64,000 nt of DNA, taken from assembly GCF_003032475.1 (NCBI RefSeq), contig NZ_CP028369.1, positions 6,014,001 through 6,078,000 of the forward strand. Reading direction: 5' to 3'. The translations under genes and the position numbers were made by a program. The stretch is from Streptomyces sp. P3. GTDB lineage: Bacteria; Actinomycetota; Actinomycetes; Streptomycetales; Streptomycetaceae. The number at the start of each line of letters is the position of its first letter. The first letter of the stretch is position 1. The notes under the pieces are model-generated. The model did not search any database, was not told the DNA's origin, and was given only the letters and a program-made list of their open reading frames with translations. Shown here piece after piece: positions 20,338-28,401 of the stretch.

Positions 20338-20631
20338 GTGAAGAAGACCCTGCTCGCCGAGTTCACCGCCCGCGAAGGAGCGCAGGACGAGGTCGCCCGC
20401 CTGATCGGCGACTACGCCCTCGCGGTGCGCGAGGAAGAGGGCAACATCGCCTTCGACGTCTACACCAAGGCGGCCGAGCCGCGCGCCTTCTGGATCTTCG
20501 AGGTGTACCGGGACGAGGACGCCTTCCGGGCCCATCTGAACGCCCCGTACGGCGGCCCCTTCAACGCCGCGCTCACTCCGCTGATCGAGGAGACCGCCTC
20601 CGTGCTGACCTTCCTCGATCCGTTGGCCTGA
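20338..20631 (+). CDS. Antibiotic biosynthesis monooxygenase (ABM) fold protein
   Basis: 97 aa, a dimeric ferredoxin-like fold with the family pattern AREGAQDEVARLIGDYALAVREEEGNIAFDVY and FWIFEVYRDEDAFRAHL. Related small proteins include quinol monooxygenases and LsrG-type isomerases acting on phosphorylated sugars. Since the upstream operator ties it to a sugar uptake and kinase regulon, an LsrG-like role on a sugar phosphate derivative is plausible but unproven. GTG start with AAGGAC about 10 bases upstream. Confidence 0.88.
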   Translation: MKKTLLAEFTAREGAQDEVARLIGDYALAVREEEGNIAFDVYTKAAEPRAFWIFEVYRDEDAFRAHLNAPYGGPFNAALTPLIEETASVLTFLDPLA

Positions 20632-20842
20632 CGGCGCCGGCGGCGGACCGGCGAGCGGACCGTCGGATCGGCGGATCGGCGGGCCTTCGGGCGGGGGACC
20701 GAGGGGCCGTCGGGCGGGACCGACCGTCGCTCGGAGTGCGCGGTGGCGAGGCGAGGACGGCGGATCGGCGCGTGCGTAGTGGGTAATCCCCGTTGCCGAC
20801 AAGCGGTGCGGGCCGCGATCCTGAGGCCATGAGGTACGTCGT

Positions 20843-21514
20843 ATGCGGCTGAGGCTGCGGCAGTTCAGGCTCCGCACGGGTCCGCACGAGCACCGTGTCG
20901 TCCAGCCGTGGGAGCCTTCGCGCCGCATCTCGCTGAGCGCACCCGAGCCCATCGGCGCCCTGTTCGGCGACCAGGAAGGGCTGAGCCGGCTCTCGGGGCT
21001 GTTCTCCTTCGCCGCCTGCTCCCGGCACACGATCGTCCACCTGCCGCTGCGCGACTCCCCTCAGCCCGACGAGGGTTTCGGCACGCCGGTCGACCTCGTC
21101 CTGGTCCATCACACGCTCGGTCTGCGCGCCGCCAAGTGGCCCGCGCTGCGGCGCAAGTTGGTGCGCGGCACGCCCCTGACCGCCGACACCGACGAAAGCC
21201 GAACCGCCAGGGACGCCGCACGGTGGGCGGAACGCGTGAGGCGGGCCGACTTCAGCGGCCGGGTGCGGCACGCCACCCACGCCGGCACCTTCTTCCTGTT
21301 CGGGAACCGGGACGTCTTCGCCGCGACCGCGATGGACCTCGCCGAGGCGGCCGGTCGGGGCCCGTGCCAGAAGGGCGTCGCCCAAGGTCACGCGGCGCTG
21401 ATGACGGCGCTGCCCACACTGGCCCAGGCACCGGGCGGCGGTCACGACGTCGAGGTGCTGGTCCTCTTCAAGCCCCGTCCGCCCCACGCCCACGTCGCAC
21501 GTCCCGGGAGTTGA
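20843..21514 (+). CDS. Uncharacterised protein (223 aa)
   Basis: Not recognised. Basic N-terminus (MRLRLRQFRLRTG), no signal peptide or membrane span. Middle part has SLFSFAACSRHTIVHLPLRD-like beta strands and an LVLVHHTLGL segment; the C-terminus (GGGHDVEVLVLFKPRPPHAH) is strand-rich. ATG is preceded by GAGGT at 7 bases. A 7-codon reading frame starts at 20829 and overlaps the start, which could couple translation but may be chance. It does not obviously belong to the sugar regulon upstream. Confidence 0.7.
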   Translation: MRLRLRQFRLRTGPHEHRVVQPWEPSRRISLSAPEPIGALFGDQEGLSRLSGLFSFAACSRHTIVHLPLRDSPQPDEGFGTPVDLVLVHHTLGLRAAKWPALRRKLVRGTPLTADTDESRTARDAARWAERVRRADFSGRVRHATHAGTFFLFGNRDVFAATAMDLAEAAGRGPCQKGVAQGHAALMTALPTLAQAPGGGHDVEVLVLFKPRPPHAHVARPGS

Positions 21515-21671
21515 GAGCCGGTCGGCGGAGGTCGCCGGGCTCCACGTCGACCATGCCGGAGGCTCCGGAGGCTCCGGAGGTGAGGTATCGGAGGCGAGAG
21601 GCCGGAGGGGCAACGGCACGGCGCAGTTCCTCGCGGCACCGGGCCCGCGAGCGTGTCGTCGGCCCGTCCGC

Positions 21672-22355
21672 TCAGGGCCCCGGCGGTGTGCGAGTCCCCC
21701 GGCGCTGGTCGCCGCTGCTGCGGCGCAGCCGGTCGGCGTGGCGGGCCACGTCGTCGACGCGCGCGGCGAGTTCGGGGTGGTCCGGAGCCAGATACGAGCG
21801 CGCGCCGGTCAGCGGATCGACGAGGGCGGCCGCGTCGTCCGATGCGAGGGCGGCGGCGAGCTCGACGAGGGGGGTGCCCGCGGCGGCGGGCAGGTCGCCG
21901 AGCGCGGTGATCTGCCCGGCGAGCCGGCGCAGATCGGCGGCGTTGGCCCGCGCCCAGGCGGTGACGGTGCGGTCGGCGGCGCGGCGGTCGCGGGTCGCCT
22001 GGACGCGTTGCTCGCCCGTCGAGCCGGGGTTGCCGGGGCGAACGCGCAGGTAGCGGCGTTCGGCGGCCTGGCGACTGGAGACGCCGAGGGGGTGCGCGAG
22101 GTCCGCCCAGCTGGCGCCCGCCTCCCGGGCCTCCTCGATCAGGCCCGGTTCCCATCCGGCGAGCCGGTCGCGCACTTCGCGGAGCAACAGGAGTGCGGCG
22201 AGCGCCTGTTCCGAGCTGGGCCGGGCGGACGCGGACGGCCCGTCCCCGGGCGGCGCCCCGGCCGTGCGCAGCGCCTCGTTGATCGTGTCGAGGGCCGCGG
22301 CCGCGAGGAAGGACGCGGGCGTGACGGTGTGCGGGTGGTGGTGATCGTCGGTCAT
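21672..22355 (-). CDS. Putative transcriptional regulator of hsp20 (HSP18 regulator type)
   Basis: 227 aa. A helix-turn-helix-like segment is seen at about residues 82-110 (GASWADLAHPLGVSSRQAAERRYLR), followed by a helical Ala/Leu/Arg-rich domain. The His-rich N-terminus (DDHHHPH) is notable. Proteins of this type lie divergent from small heat-shock genes in Streptomyces and are annotated as HSP18 regulators; the role is inferred from that synteny. Two inverted repeats in the divergent promoter region are candidate binding sites. Confidence 0.8.
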   Translation of the reverse strand: MTDDHHHPHTVTPASFLAAAALDTINEALRTAGAPPGDGPSASARPSSEQALAALLLLREVRDRLAGWEPGLIEEAREAGASWADLAHPLGVSSRQAAERRYLRVRPGNPGSTGEQRVQATRDRRAADRTVTAWARANAADLRRLAGQITALGDLPAAAGTPLVELAAALASDDAAALVDPLTGARSYLAPDHPELAARVDDVARHADRLRRSSGDQRRGTRTPPGP

Positions 22356-22367
22356 GCCGCCTCCGAG

Positions 22368-22417
22368 GATGTCGTCATCGTATGGACGACATCTTGCTTG
22401 TCATCGTTTAGATGACA
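22368..22417. promoter_or_regulatory. Two inverted repeats in the hsp20 / regulator divergent promoter
   Basis: GATGTCGTC-N8-GACGACATC (22368-22393, perfect 9-bp arms) lies 13 bases from the regulator start. TGTCATC-GTTTA-GATGACA (22399-22417, perfect 7-bp arms) begins right after a possible -35 TTGCTT (22394-22399) of hsp20, so a bound repressor would block RNA polymerase. The shared core ATGTCATC/GACATC suggests one regulator for both. Confidence 0.7.
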
Positions 22418-22487
22418 TGTTACAACGGTGGCAGGTCACCCCGCATTGGCAGCAAGTGCCTGACCCGAACACTGGAGGTGTTTCCCG

Positions 22488-22922
22488 ATGTTGATGCGCA
22501 CCGACCCGTTCCGCGAGCTCGACCGGCTCACCCAGCAGCTCCTGAACACCACGGGAACGTGGTCGCGCCCGTCGGCGATGCCGATGGACGCCTACCGTGA
22601 GGGCGAGGAGTACGTGATCGCCCTCGACCTGCCCGGTGTCTCCCCGGACGCGATCGACATCGACGTCGAGCGGAACATGCTGACCGTCAAGGCCGAGCGA
22701 CGGCCCGTCGCCAAGGCGGACGACGTGCAGATGGAACTCAGCGAGCGCCCCCTGGGAGTCTTCTCCCGCCAGCTCGTACTGGCGGACACCCTCGACACCG
22801 AGCGCATCGAGGCGGACTACGACTCGGGTGTGCTGACCCTGCGCATCCCCATCGCCGAGCGCGCCAAGCCCCGCAAGGTCGCCATCGGCCGCGGCTCCTC
22901 GCACCCGCAGATCAGCGGCTGA
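22488..22922 (+). CDS. Hsp20/alpha-crystallin family small heat-shock protein
   Basis: 144 aa. An alpha-crystallin domain covers about residues 33-130: [25 protein letters not shown], the conserved [16 protein letters not shown] (G-x-L motif), and a short C-terminal tail. It is an ATP-independent holdase that forms oligomers and protects unfolded proteins during heat stress. Strong GGAGGTG upstream of the ATG. Divergent regulator and operators indicate heat-inducible repression release. Confidence 0.95.
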   Translation: MLMRTDPFRELDRLTQQLLNTTGTWSRPSAMPMDAYREGEEYVIALDLPGVSPDAIDIDVERNMLTVKAERRPVAKADDVQMELSERPLGVFSRQLVLADTLDTERIEADYDSGVLTLRIPIAERAKPRKVAIGRGSSHPQISG

Positions 22923-23024
22923 GCCTCCGCTGCCGGGCGGCATCGGTGGCCGGCGGGCGAGCCGACGGCCACCGATGCCCGAGCACCCCGATCACCCCAG
23001 ACGAGAAAGGCATCCGCGGCACCG

Positions 23025-23459
23025 ATGATCTCCCTGCAGGAGTCATGCCGGTCCACCGCGGGCATGACGTTCGAGCAGATGCTGGAAAGAGTGCGGTACG
23101 AAGGCGCGTATCCGACCCGCGCCCAGGCCGAGGAGTCCGCGTGCGCCGTACTGGCCGCGCTCGGGCGTCAACTCACGGGCGACGAGCGCGTGGCGCTCGC
23201 GGCCGCGCTGCCCCACGAGGCGGCCGCCGCCTTCACATCCGGGATTCCCGACGCCGAACGCCTCACCGGCTGGGGCTTCGTCGAGGACCTGGCGTCCCGT
23301 ACCGGCGGCACGGCGGCCACCACCCGCTGGGACGCCGGCACCGTCCTGCGGGTCGTGGCCCAGCTCGCCGGCGAGGAGTTGCTCGGCCGTGTCCTCGCCC
23401 GGCTCCCGTCGGGCTACGCCCTGTTGTTCGGCCGCGCCGAACTCACCCGGGCGGCCTGA
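23025..23459 (+). CDS. DUF2267 domain protein
   Basis: 144 aa. The DUF2267 pattern is clear: MTFEQMLERVRYEGAYPTRA, ACAVLAALGRQLTGDE, LAAALPHEAAAAF and the C-terminal LARLPSGYALLFGRA. Helical, soluble, function unknown; commonly found beside stress genes, as here 3' of hsp20. The start may be the ATG at 23025 or, closer to the family N-terminus, ATG 23064; neither has a strong Shine-Dalgarno (GAGAAAGG lies about 20 bases before the first). Confidence 0.88.
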   Translation: MISLQESCRSTAGMTFEQMLERVRYEGAYPTRAQAEESACAVLAALGRQLTGDERVALAAALPHEAAAAFTSGIPDAERLTGWGFVEDLASRTGGTAATTRWDAGTVLRVVAQLAGEELLGRVLARLPSGYALLFGRAELTRAA

Positions 23460-23470
23460 ACCGGGGGGAA

Positions 23471-23501
23471 GGGAGGGGGCGTACCGCAACCGCCCCCTCC
23501 C
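23471..23501. terminator. Bidirectional hairpin terminator
   Basis: GGGAGGGGGCG-N9-CGCCCCCTCCC, a perfect 11-bp stem between the convergent DUF2267 and DUF305 genes. Confidence 0.8.
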
Positions 23502-23512
23502 CTCCTTCACGG

Positions 23513-24175
23513 TCAGCCGTTGCCGAGAAGTTTGTTCATGTCGGTGATCTCGGCGGTCTGCGCGGCGACGATGTCGTCGGCCAGGGACGTCGCGGGCGCG
23601 TACGCGCCCTTCTTCTTCTCGGCGGTGGCCATGTCCACGGCACCCTTGTGATGGTCGACCATCATCGTGAGGAACATGGCGTCGAAGTCCTTGCCGGACG
23701 CCTTCTTGAGGGCGGCCATGTCCGAGGCGGCCATCATGCCGGGCATCCCGGAGCCCGAGTGATCCATGCCGGGCATGGACTCCGCCATGCTGCCGGAGGA
23801 GGTGGGGACGTCCTCACCCCAGGACGTCAGCCAGCCGCTCATCGTCCTGATCTCCGGTTCCTGCGCCTTCTCGACACGCGCGGCGAGGGCCTCGACCTGG
23901 GCGGAAGACGCCCGGCCGGTGGCCAGTCGCGCCATCTCCAGGGCCTGCCGGTGGTGCGGGATCATGCCCTGCGCGAAGGACACGTCCTGCGCGTTGTGCG
24001 CGCCGGCCGCGGCGCCGGCCGACGCCGACGCCGACGCGGAGCCGGCAGCGGCCGTGGAGCCGCTGTCGCTGCCGCTGCTGTCGCCGTCGCCCCCGCAGGC
24101 GGCGAGGACGAGTGCGGCGACCGCGGAGGCGGCCGAGACGGCGACGCGACGGGTCAGGGTACGAGTGCTGCGCAT
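23513..24175 (-). CDS. DUF305 family lipoprotein, probable metal-binding
   Basis: 220 aa. Signal with lipobox LAAC (Cys27), an Ala/Ser-rich linker, then two DUF305 repeats marked by DVSFAQGMIPHHRQALEMA and FDAMFLTMMVDHHKGAVDMA. The paired HH motifs and a Met-rich stretch (MAESMPGMDHSGSGMPGMM) suggest copper or other metal binding, as for related Met/His-rich proteins. ATG is supported by AGGAG 7 bases upstream. It follows the small His/Cys-rich membrane protein on the same strand, 89 bases apart, and probably shares its function. Confidence 0.92.
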   Translation of the reverse strand: MRSTRTLTRRVAVSAASAVAALVLAACGGDGDSSGSDSGSTAAAGSASASASAGAAAGAHNAQDVSFAQGMIPHHRQALEMARLATGRASSAQVEALAARVEKAQEPEIRTMSGWLTSWGEDVPTSSGSMAESMPGMDHSGSGMPGMMAASDMAALKKASGKDFDAMFLTMMVDHHKGAVDMATAEKKKGAYAPATSLADDIVAAQTAEITDMNKLLGNG

Positions 24176-24264
24176 GCTGAAACTCCTGTGGGTCGTGCGA
24201 AAAAGTGGATCCGGACATGCCGCGGCACGGAGGTTCGCCGTGCCGGCGACGTGGTGCGTGCTGT

Positions 24265-24663
24265 CTAGATCCGCAGGAGTTGCAGTTCCGCCAGAGAGGG
24301 CGGCGCGCGTGCCTCGCCCGGGCCCCGGGTCGCGCACGAGCGTGGGGCGTCGGTGCGCACGGGCACGGCCACCGGGTCGGGAACGAGAGGGGCGAGAGTC
24401 GGCGCACCGCTCACCGAAGCCGCCGCGCAGGTGGGATCGGCGTGATGAAGGTGCCCCCCGTCGCACCCTCCGTGGTCTGCGGTGCAGTGCTCGTGCGCGC
24501 TGACCACGACGGCCCGCGTGTGCTGCGGCGCGGCATGCTCGCGGACGGCGCCCCCGGGCGCCAGGGCGTGCATGGCCAGGAGACCCGCCAGCAGACCGAA
24601 CACCAGCAGCGCATACCACCGCCGTACAGGCGTCGGCGCGAGGCGCTGCTTCGGGGTCGTCAT
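24265..24663 (-). CDS. DUF6153-like small membrane-anchored His/Cys-rich protein
   Basis: 132 aa. One N-terminal transmembrane or signal segment (WYALLVFGLLAGLLAMHALAP), then an extracytoplasmic His/Cys-rich stretch (HEHCTADHGGCDGGHLHH) that looks like a metal site, a Pro/Ala tail and the C-terminus LAELQLLRI. The paralogue at 43738 has the same layout and a similar end (LHVLKVQRI). ATG 24663 is preferred over an ATG 9 bases earlier because a TAGGAT -10 lies exactly 7 bases before it. Paired with DUF305; a role in copper handling is inference. Confidence 0.85.
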   Translation of the reverse strand: MTTPKQRLAPTPVRRWYALLVFGLLAGLLAMHALAPGGAVREHAAPQHTRAVVVSAHEHCTADHGGCDGGHLHHADPTCAAASVSGAPTLAPLVPDPVAVPVRTDAPRSCATRGPGEARAPPSLAELQLLRI

Positions 24664-24670
24664 CGGGATC

Positions 24671-24676
24671 ATCCTA
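24671..24676 (-). promoter_or_regulatory. -10 element of a leaderless transcript for the His/Cys-rich protein
   Basis: TAGGAT on the minus strand ends 7 bases before the ATG; the paralogous gene at 44202 has TAGCAT at the same distance. Confidence 0.45.
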
Positions 24677-25057
24677 GGTGAAACGCTGCGGCGGACTCGT
24701 CGACGGTGTCAGCCGTGGGTACGGTCGCCGGCCCGTCAGCGTTCACCGCCGGGCCGGCTCACGACGCGCGGCGCGGCGCTCGGAATGCGCGGCGCGGCTC
24801 AGGTCGCGCGGCGGATGCGCAGCCAGGGCGCTCGGGCGGCCACCAGCGCACGGATGCGTGAGACGGCCGGTGCCTTGGTGGCGCCCCCGCGGCGGACGTT
24901 CAGGGCGCCGTTCTCGGAGCGTTCGGTCTCCCGCAGGTCCGGGCGCCTCAGGAGGTCCTCGGCGCGCGGGTGCCACCGAGGCCGACGTCGTGCAGCTCCC
25001 GGTTGTGCGTTCCGCCGCCGCACCGCGCCCGAGCCCCGCCCGCCCCTCGCCGGGCAC
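24677..25057. other. Intergenic region, possible decayed coding sequence
   Basis: No gene can be supported in these 381 bases. A minus-strand frame ending near 24799 has a plausible-looking basic amphipathic tail (APAVSRIRALVAARAPWLRI) but no start, no homology I recognise, and only frame-shadow composition upstream; it may be a gene remnant. Confidence 0.3.
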
Positions 25058-25813
25058 TCACCCCGGGGGGTCGGTCTCGTGCCGCGGTCCGCCGGGGCCC
25101 TCGCACGACGGGCCGGGTTCCCCCGGGCCGAGTCGCACGGTGGTCGTGACCCGGGTGAGGGCGGGAGCGCGCGGCACCGAGCCGAACCCGAACCGCACGG
25201 GCGGATCGACCGGGGAGACGACACCGAGGTCGCTTCCCTCGAACGTCGCCGACACCGTGCGGACCGGCCGCAGGTCACGGGCTCCGTACCACTCCCTGCG
25301 GACCCCGCCGGCACTGCCACGGGTGCGCACGCCCGGCAGCAGCACGCGGGCGGGGACGTCCGTCAGCGTGGCCCACGCCGGACGACGGGCGAGCGGGCCG
25401 GGCACGACGCGCAGCAGGAGACCCAGGAGACCCAGGAGCCCCCGCCGGCCGGTGGTGAAGCGCAGCCGGAGCGGGCCGGCCGCGACGGTCCAGGTGTCAC
25501 CGTCGACGCTCACGTCGACCGGGACGACGCACACGGTGTCGAAGACATAGGTCCCGCTGACGAAGTCCGCCGTCTCCCGGGTGGGGGCGAACAGCAGCCG
25601 TTCTCCGCCGGGACGCTCCATCATGACGTCGCTGAACGCCCCGAACGGCGACCGCGGCCAGTGCCCCAGCACGAGGCGCGTTCCGCGGGACGTGCCCAGG
25701 CCCGCGATCCAGCCGTCGAAGCACAGCCGACGACTCCGCCCGGTTCCGGTCGTGGTTCGGGCTCCGGTGCGGGTTCCGGTTCCGGTGCCGGTTCCGCGGA
25801 GGATACGGCTCAT
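25058..25813 (-). CDS. Uncharacterised protein with Thr-Gly repeat N-terminus (251 aa)
   Basis: Not recognised. After MSRILR comes a low-complexity TGTGTGTRTGARTTTGTG stretch encoded by near-perfect hexamer repeats, then a globular part with LCFDGWIAGLGTSRGTRLVLGHWPRSPFGAF, a strand-rich middle (YVFDTVCVVPVDVSVDGDTW) and an Arg/Gly/Pro C-terminus. No signal peptide. The start is taken at the ATG immediately before the repeat because upstream residues show no coding pattern; the start is uncertain. Single gene between two long non-coding stretches. Confidence 0.65.
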   Translation of the reverse strand: MSRILRGTGTGTGTRTGARTTTGTGRSRRLCFDGWIAGLGTSRGTRLVLGHWPRSPFGAFSDVMMERPGGERLLFAPTRETADFVSGTYVFDTVCVVPVDVSVDGDTWTVAAGPLRLRFTTGRRGLLGLLGLLLRVVPGPLARRPAWATLTDVPARVLLPGVRTRGSAGGVRREWYGARDLRPVRTVSATFEGSDLGVVSPVDPPVRFGFGSVPRAPALTRVTTTVRLGPGEPGPSCEGPGGPRHETDPPG

Positions 25814-26081
25814 CGGCTCGACGGCTGCCCGCGTGCCGGACGCCCGCTCCTCGCGCGGCCTCTTCTCGTCGTCATGCCGGTTCTCCCGCCTCCGCAGGCC
25901 ACACACCCCGGGGACCGGCTACCCCTTTCGGCGTCCGGCCACGCGCCGCAGCAGTGAGGGACGACTCGCCCCGACCGACGGGTGCCGCGGGCACTTGGGG
26001 GTACCTGCTGCTCGCCGCGTCCCGAGCCGGTCCGGGCAGTGCGGCTTCCGTCTCCCATGAGCGCCGGCAAGGTGATGACCC

Positions 26082-27305
26082 ATGACCAGTACGCAGGAAC
26101 GGCCCGAGTCCGCTGCCCCCCGTGCCGGCATCCCCGCCCGGGGGACGCCGCAGGAGCGCGCCGCACGTATACGCCGTCGACTGGAGCGGCTGATCGGCGT
26201 CGCGGCGACCGAGGGCAACGCGCTCACCGCCCTGCGCAACGGTGACGAGATCTTCCCGGCGATGCTGGCGGGCATCCGGTCCGCCGAGCACACGGTGGAC
26301 ATGATGACGTTCGTGTACTGGAAGGGGGACATCGCCCGGGACTTCGCGCGGGCACTGGCCGACCGGGCCCGCGCCGGTGTGCGGGTACGACTGCTGCTGG
26401 ACGGCTTCGGAAGCAGACTGATCGAGAAGGAACTGCTGGCGGAGATGGAGCAGGCCGGCGTACAAGTGGCCTGGTTCCGCAGACCGTTGCTCCTGTCACC
26501 GCTGAAGCAGAATCACCGGTGCCACCGCAAGGTCCTCGTCGTCGACGAGCAGACGGCCTTCACCGGCGGGGTCGGCATCGCCGAGGAATGGTGCGGGGAC
26601 GCCCGCAACGAACACGAATGGCGTGACACCCACGTCGAGGTCCGCGGGCCGGCCGTGGACGGCATAGCCGCCGCCTTCGCGCAGAACTGGGCCGAATGCC
26701 ACGAGGAACTCTTCGACGAGCGCGACCGGTTCGTCCAGCACCGTCCACAGGGCGAAGCGGTGGTTCAGGTGGTGCGCGGCTCGGCCAGCTTCGGCTGGCA
26801 GGACATGCAGACGCTGATCCGGGTCGTGCTGGAGTCGGCGGAGCACCGCTTCCGCCTGGCCACCGCCTACTTCGCACCCGACGAGTACTTCGTCGACCTG
26901 CTCTGCGCCACCGCCCGGCGGGGCGTCGAGGTGGAGATCCTGCTGCCCGGACCGCACACCGACAAGCGGGTCTGCCAGCTGGCCGGCCAGCACCACTACC
27001 AGGCGCTCACCGCCTGCGGGGTGAAGATCTACCAGTACCAGCCGACGATGATGCACGCGAAGGTCATCACCGTGGACGGCGTCGCCGCCCTGGTCGGCTC
27101 CACCAACTTCAACCGCCGCTCCCTGGATCACGACGAGGAGATCATGCTCGCCGTGCTGGACGAGAGCTTCACCGGCACCCTCGACAGCCACTTCGACGAC
27201 GACGTGCGGGCCGCCACGCTGATCCGGGAGGGGCGGTGGAAGCGGCGCTCCGTGCTGCAGAGGGCGCGAGAGGCGGCCGTCGTGCCCATCCGCCGTTTCC
27301 TGTGA
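26082..27305 (+). CDS. cls: Cardiolipin synthase / phospholipase D-like protein
   Basis: 407 aa with two PLD (HKD) motifs: HRKVLVVD at 148-155 and HAKVITVD at 325-332, each followed by the expected glycine/asparagine (GGVGIAEEW, GSTNFNRRS). Family reaction: transphosphatidylation of two phosphatidylglycerols, or of CDP-diacylglycerol with phosphatidylglycerol, to cardiolipin. No N-terminal membrane helices are present, so it would be a peripheral membrane enzyme, shorter than E. coli ClsA. AAGGTG upstream of the ATG. Followed by a hairpin terminator. Confidence 0.9.
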   Translation: MTSTQERPESAAPRAGIPARGTPQERAARIRRRLERLIGVAATEGNALTALRNGDEIFPAMLAGIRSAEHTVDMMTFVYWKGDIARDFARALADRARAGVRVRLLLDGFGSRLIEKELLAEMEQAGVQVAWFRRPLLLSPLKQNHRCHRKVLVVDEQTAFTGGVGIAEEWCGDARNEHEWRDTHVEVRGPAVDGIAAAFAQNWAECHEELFDERDRFVQHRPQGEAVVQVVRGSASFGWQDMQTLIRVVLESAEHRFRLATAYFAPDEYFVDLLCATARRGVEVEILLPGPHTDKRVCQLAGQHHYQALTACGVKIYQYQPTMMHAKVITVDGVAALVGSTNFNRRSLDHDEEIMLAVLDESFTGTLDSHFDDDVRAATLIREGRWKRRSVLQRAREAAVVPIRRFL

Positions 27306-27340
27306 CACAGCCGCCTGCCGCTTGCCGCCTGCCACTCGTC

Positions 27341-27384
27341 GGGGTGCCCTGATGGTTCACGGCGCTGATCCCCGAGGGCACCCC
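27341..27384. terminator. Long-loop inverted repeat after cls
   Basis: GGGGTGCCCT (27341-27350) and AGGGCACCCC (27375-27384) form a perfect 10-bp stem with a 24-base loop, 36 bases after the cls stop. Confidence 0.65.
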
Positions 27385-27403
27385 ACATTTCGTGAGAGCG
27401 CAG

Positions 27404-27428
27404 GCATGGAGGCAGAATAAAGGGGTAT
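27404..27428 (+). promoter_or_regulatory. Candidate SigB-type promoter of the sigma-factor gene
   Basis: GCAT-N15-GGGTAT fits the actinobacterial SigB-like pattern GNNT-N14-16-GGGTAY, 70 bases upstream of the sigma factor start, suggesting autoregulation. The local AT-rich AGAATAAA is unusual for this sequence. Confidence 0.45.
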
Positions 27429-27497
27429 TCGCGGGACGGCGCCGACCGCGTTCGGCCGGTGCCGCGGGGGGCTTCGACGATGCGGGAGGGACAGGTC

Positions 27498-28343
27498 ATG
27501 ACGCTCAGGAGCGCGACGGCGACGGACGGGCAGGCGCACGAACTGCCGCACATCGCCTGCCCCTCGCAGGTGGCGCCCAGGGACGCTCGCGAGCTGTCCC
27601 GGGTCTTCTTCGACCAGCTCGCGGTGCTGGAGGAGGGTACGTCGGAGTACCAGTACGCGCGGAACACGCTGATCGAGATGAACATGTCGCTGGTGCGGTT
27701 CGCGGCCGGCCGGTTCCGCAGTCGGGGGCCGGAGGAGATGGAGGACATCGTCCAGGTCGGCATGATCGGTCTGATCAAGGCGATCGACCGGTTCGAGCTG
27801 ACCCGTGAGGTCGAGTTCACCTCGTTCGCGGTGCCGTACATCGTGGGGGAGATCAAGCGGTTCTTCCGGGACACCACCTGGGCCGTGCATGTGCCCCGCC
27901 GGCTGCAGGAGGCGCGTGTCCAGCTCGCCCGCGCCACGGAGGAACTGCGCAGCCGCCTCGGCCGTACGCCCACCACCAAGGAGCTCGCCGAGCTGATGAG
28001 CCTCGGGGAGGACGAGGTGCGCGAGGCCCGCCTCGCCGCCAACGGCTACCACTCCTCCTCCCTGGACGCCGCCGTCAGCGGCAACGAGGACGGCGAAGCG
28101 GCGCTGCAGGACTTCATCGGAGCCGAGGACCGGGCGCTGGAGCTGGTCGAGGACTTCCACACTCTGGCCCCGCTGATCGCCGGACTCGACGAACGGGACC
28201 GGCAGATCATCCACATGCGGTTCGTGGAGGAGCTCACCCAGTCCGAGGTCGGCGAACGTCTCGGCGTCTCCCAGATGCACGTCTCCCGACTGCTGACGCG
28301 CACCCTCGCCCGGCTGCGGGACGGCATGCTCACCGAGCGCTGA
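27498..28343 (+). CDS. RNA polymerase sigma factor, SigB/SigF family
   Basis: 281 aa with regions 2, 3 and 4: region 2 MEDIVQVGMIGLIKAIDRFELTREVEFTSFAVPYIVGEIKRFFRD (core binding and -10 recognition), region 3 GRTPTTKELAELMSLGEDEV, region 4 LDERDRQIIHMRFVEELTQSEVGERLGVSQMHVSRL (helix-turn-helix for -35). Directs a general stress or developmental regulon; Streptomyces encodes many paralogues. ATG chosen for GGAGGG 8 bases upstream. Nearby RsbW-like ATPases and a SpoIIE phosphatase could form its partner-switching circuit, though they are on the other strand. Confidence 0.95.
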   Translation: MTLRSATATDGQAHELPHIACPSQVAPRDARELSRVFFDQLAVLEEGTSEYQYARNTLIEMNMSLVRFAAGRFRSRGPEEMEDIVQVGMIGLIKAIDRFELTREVEFTSFAVPYIVGEIKRFFRDTTWAVHVPRRLQEARVQLARATEELRSRLGRTPTTKELAELMSLGEDEVREARLAANGYHSSSLDAAVSGNEDGEAALQDFIGAEDRALELVEDFHTLAPLIAGLDERDRQIIHMRFVEELTQSEVGERLGVSQMHVSRLLTRTLARLRDGMLTER

Positions 28344-28401
28344 ACCGCTGGGGGCCACCGCGAACACTCGGCAGACCACGGAGAACAGTGGGTCGGCCAG
28401 G

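Noticed and set aside
18935..22417. Common regulator for sugar and hsp20 operators because both contain TGTCATC
   Set aside because: Spacing differs (4 versus 5 bases), flanks differ, and each locus has its own regulator; similarity is probably chance.
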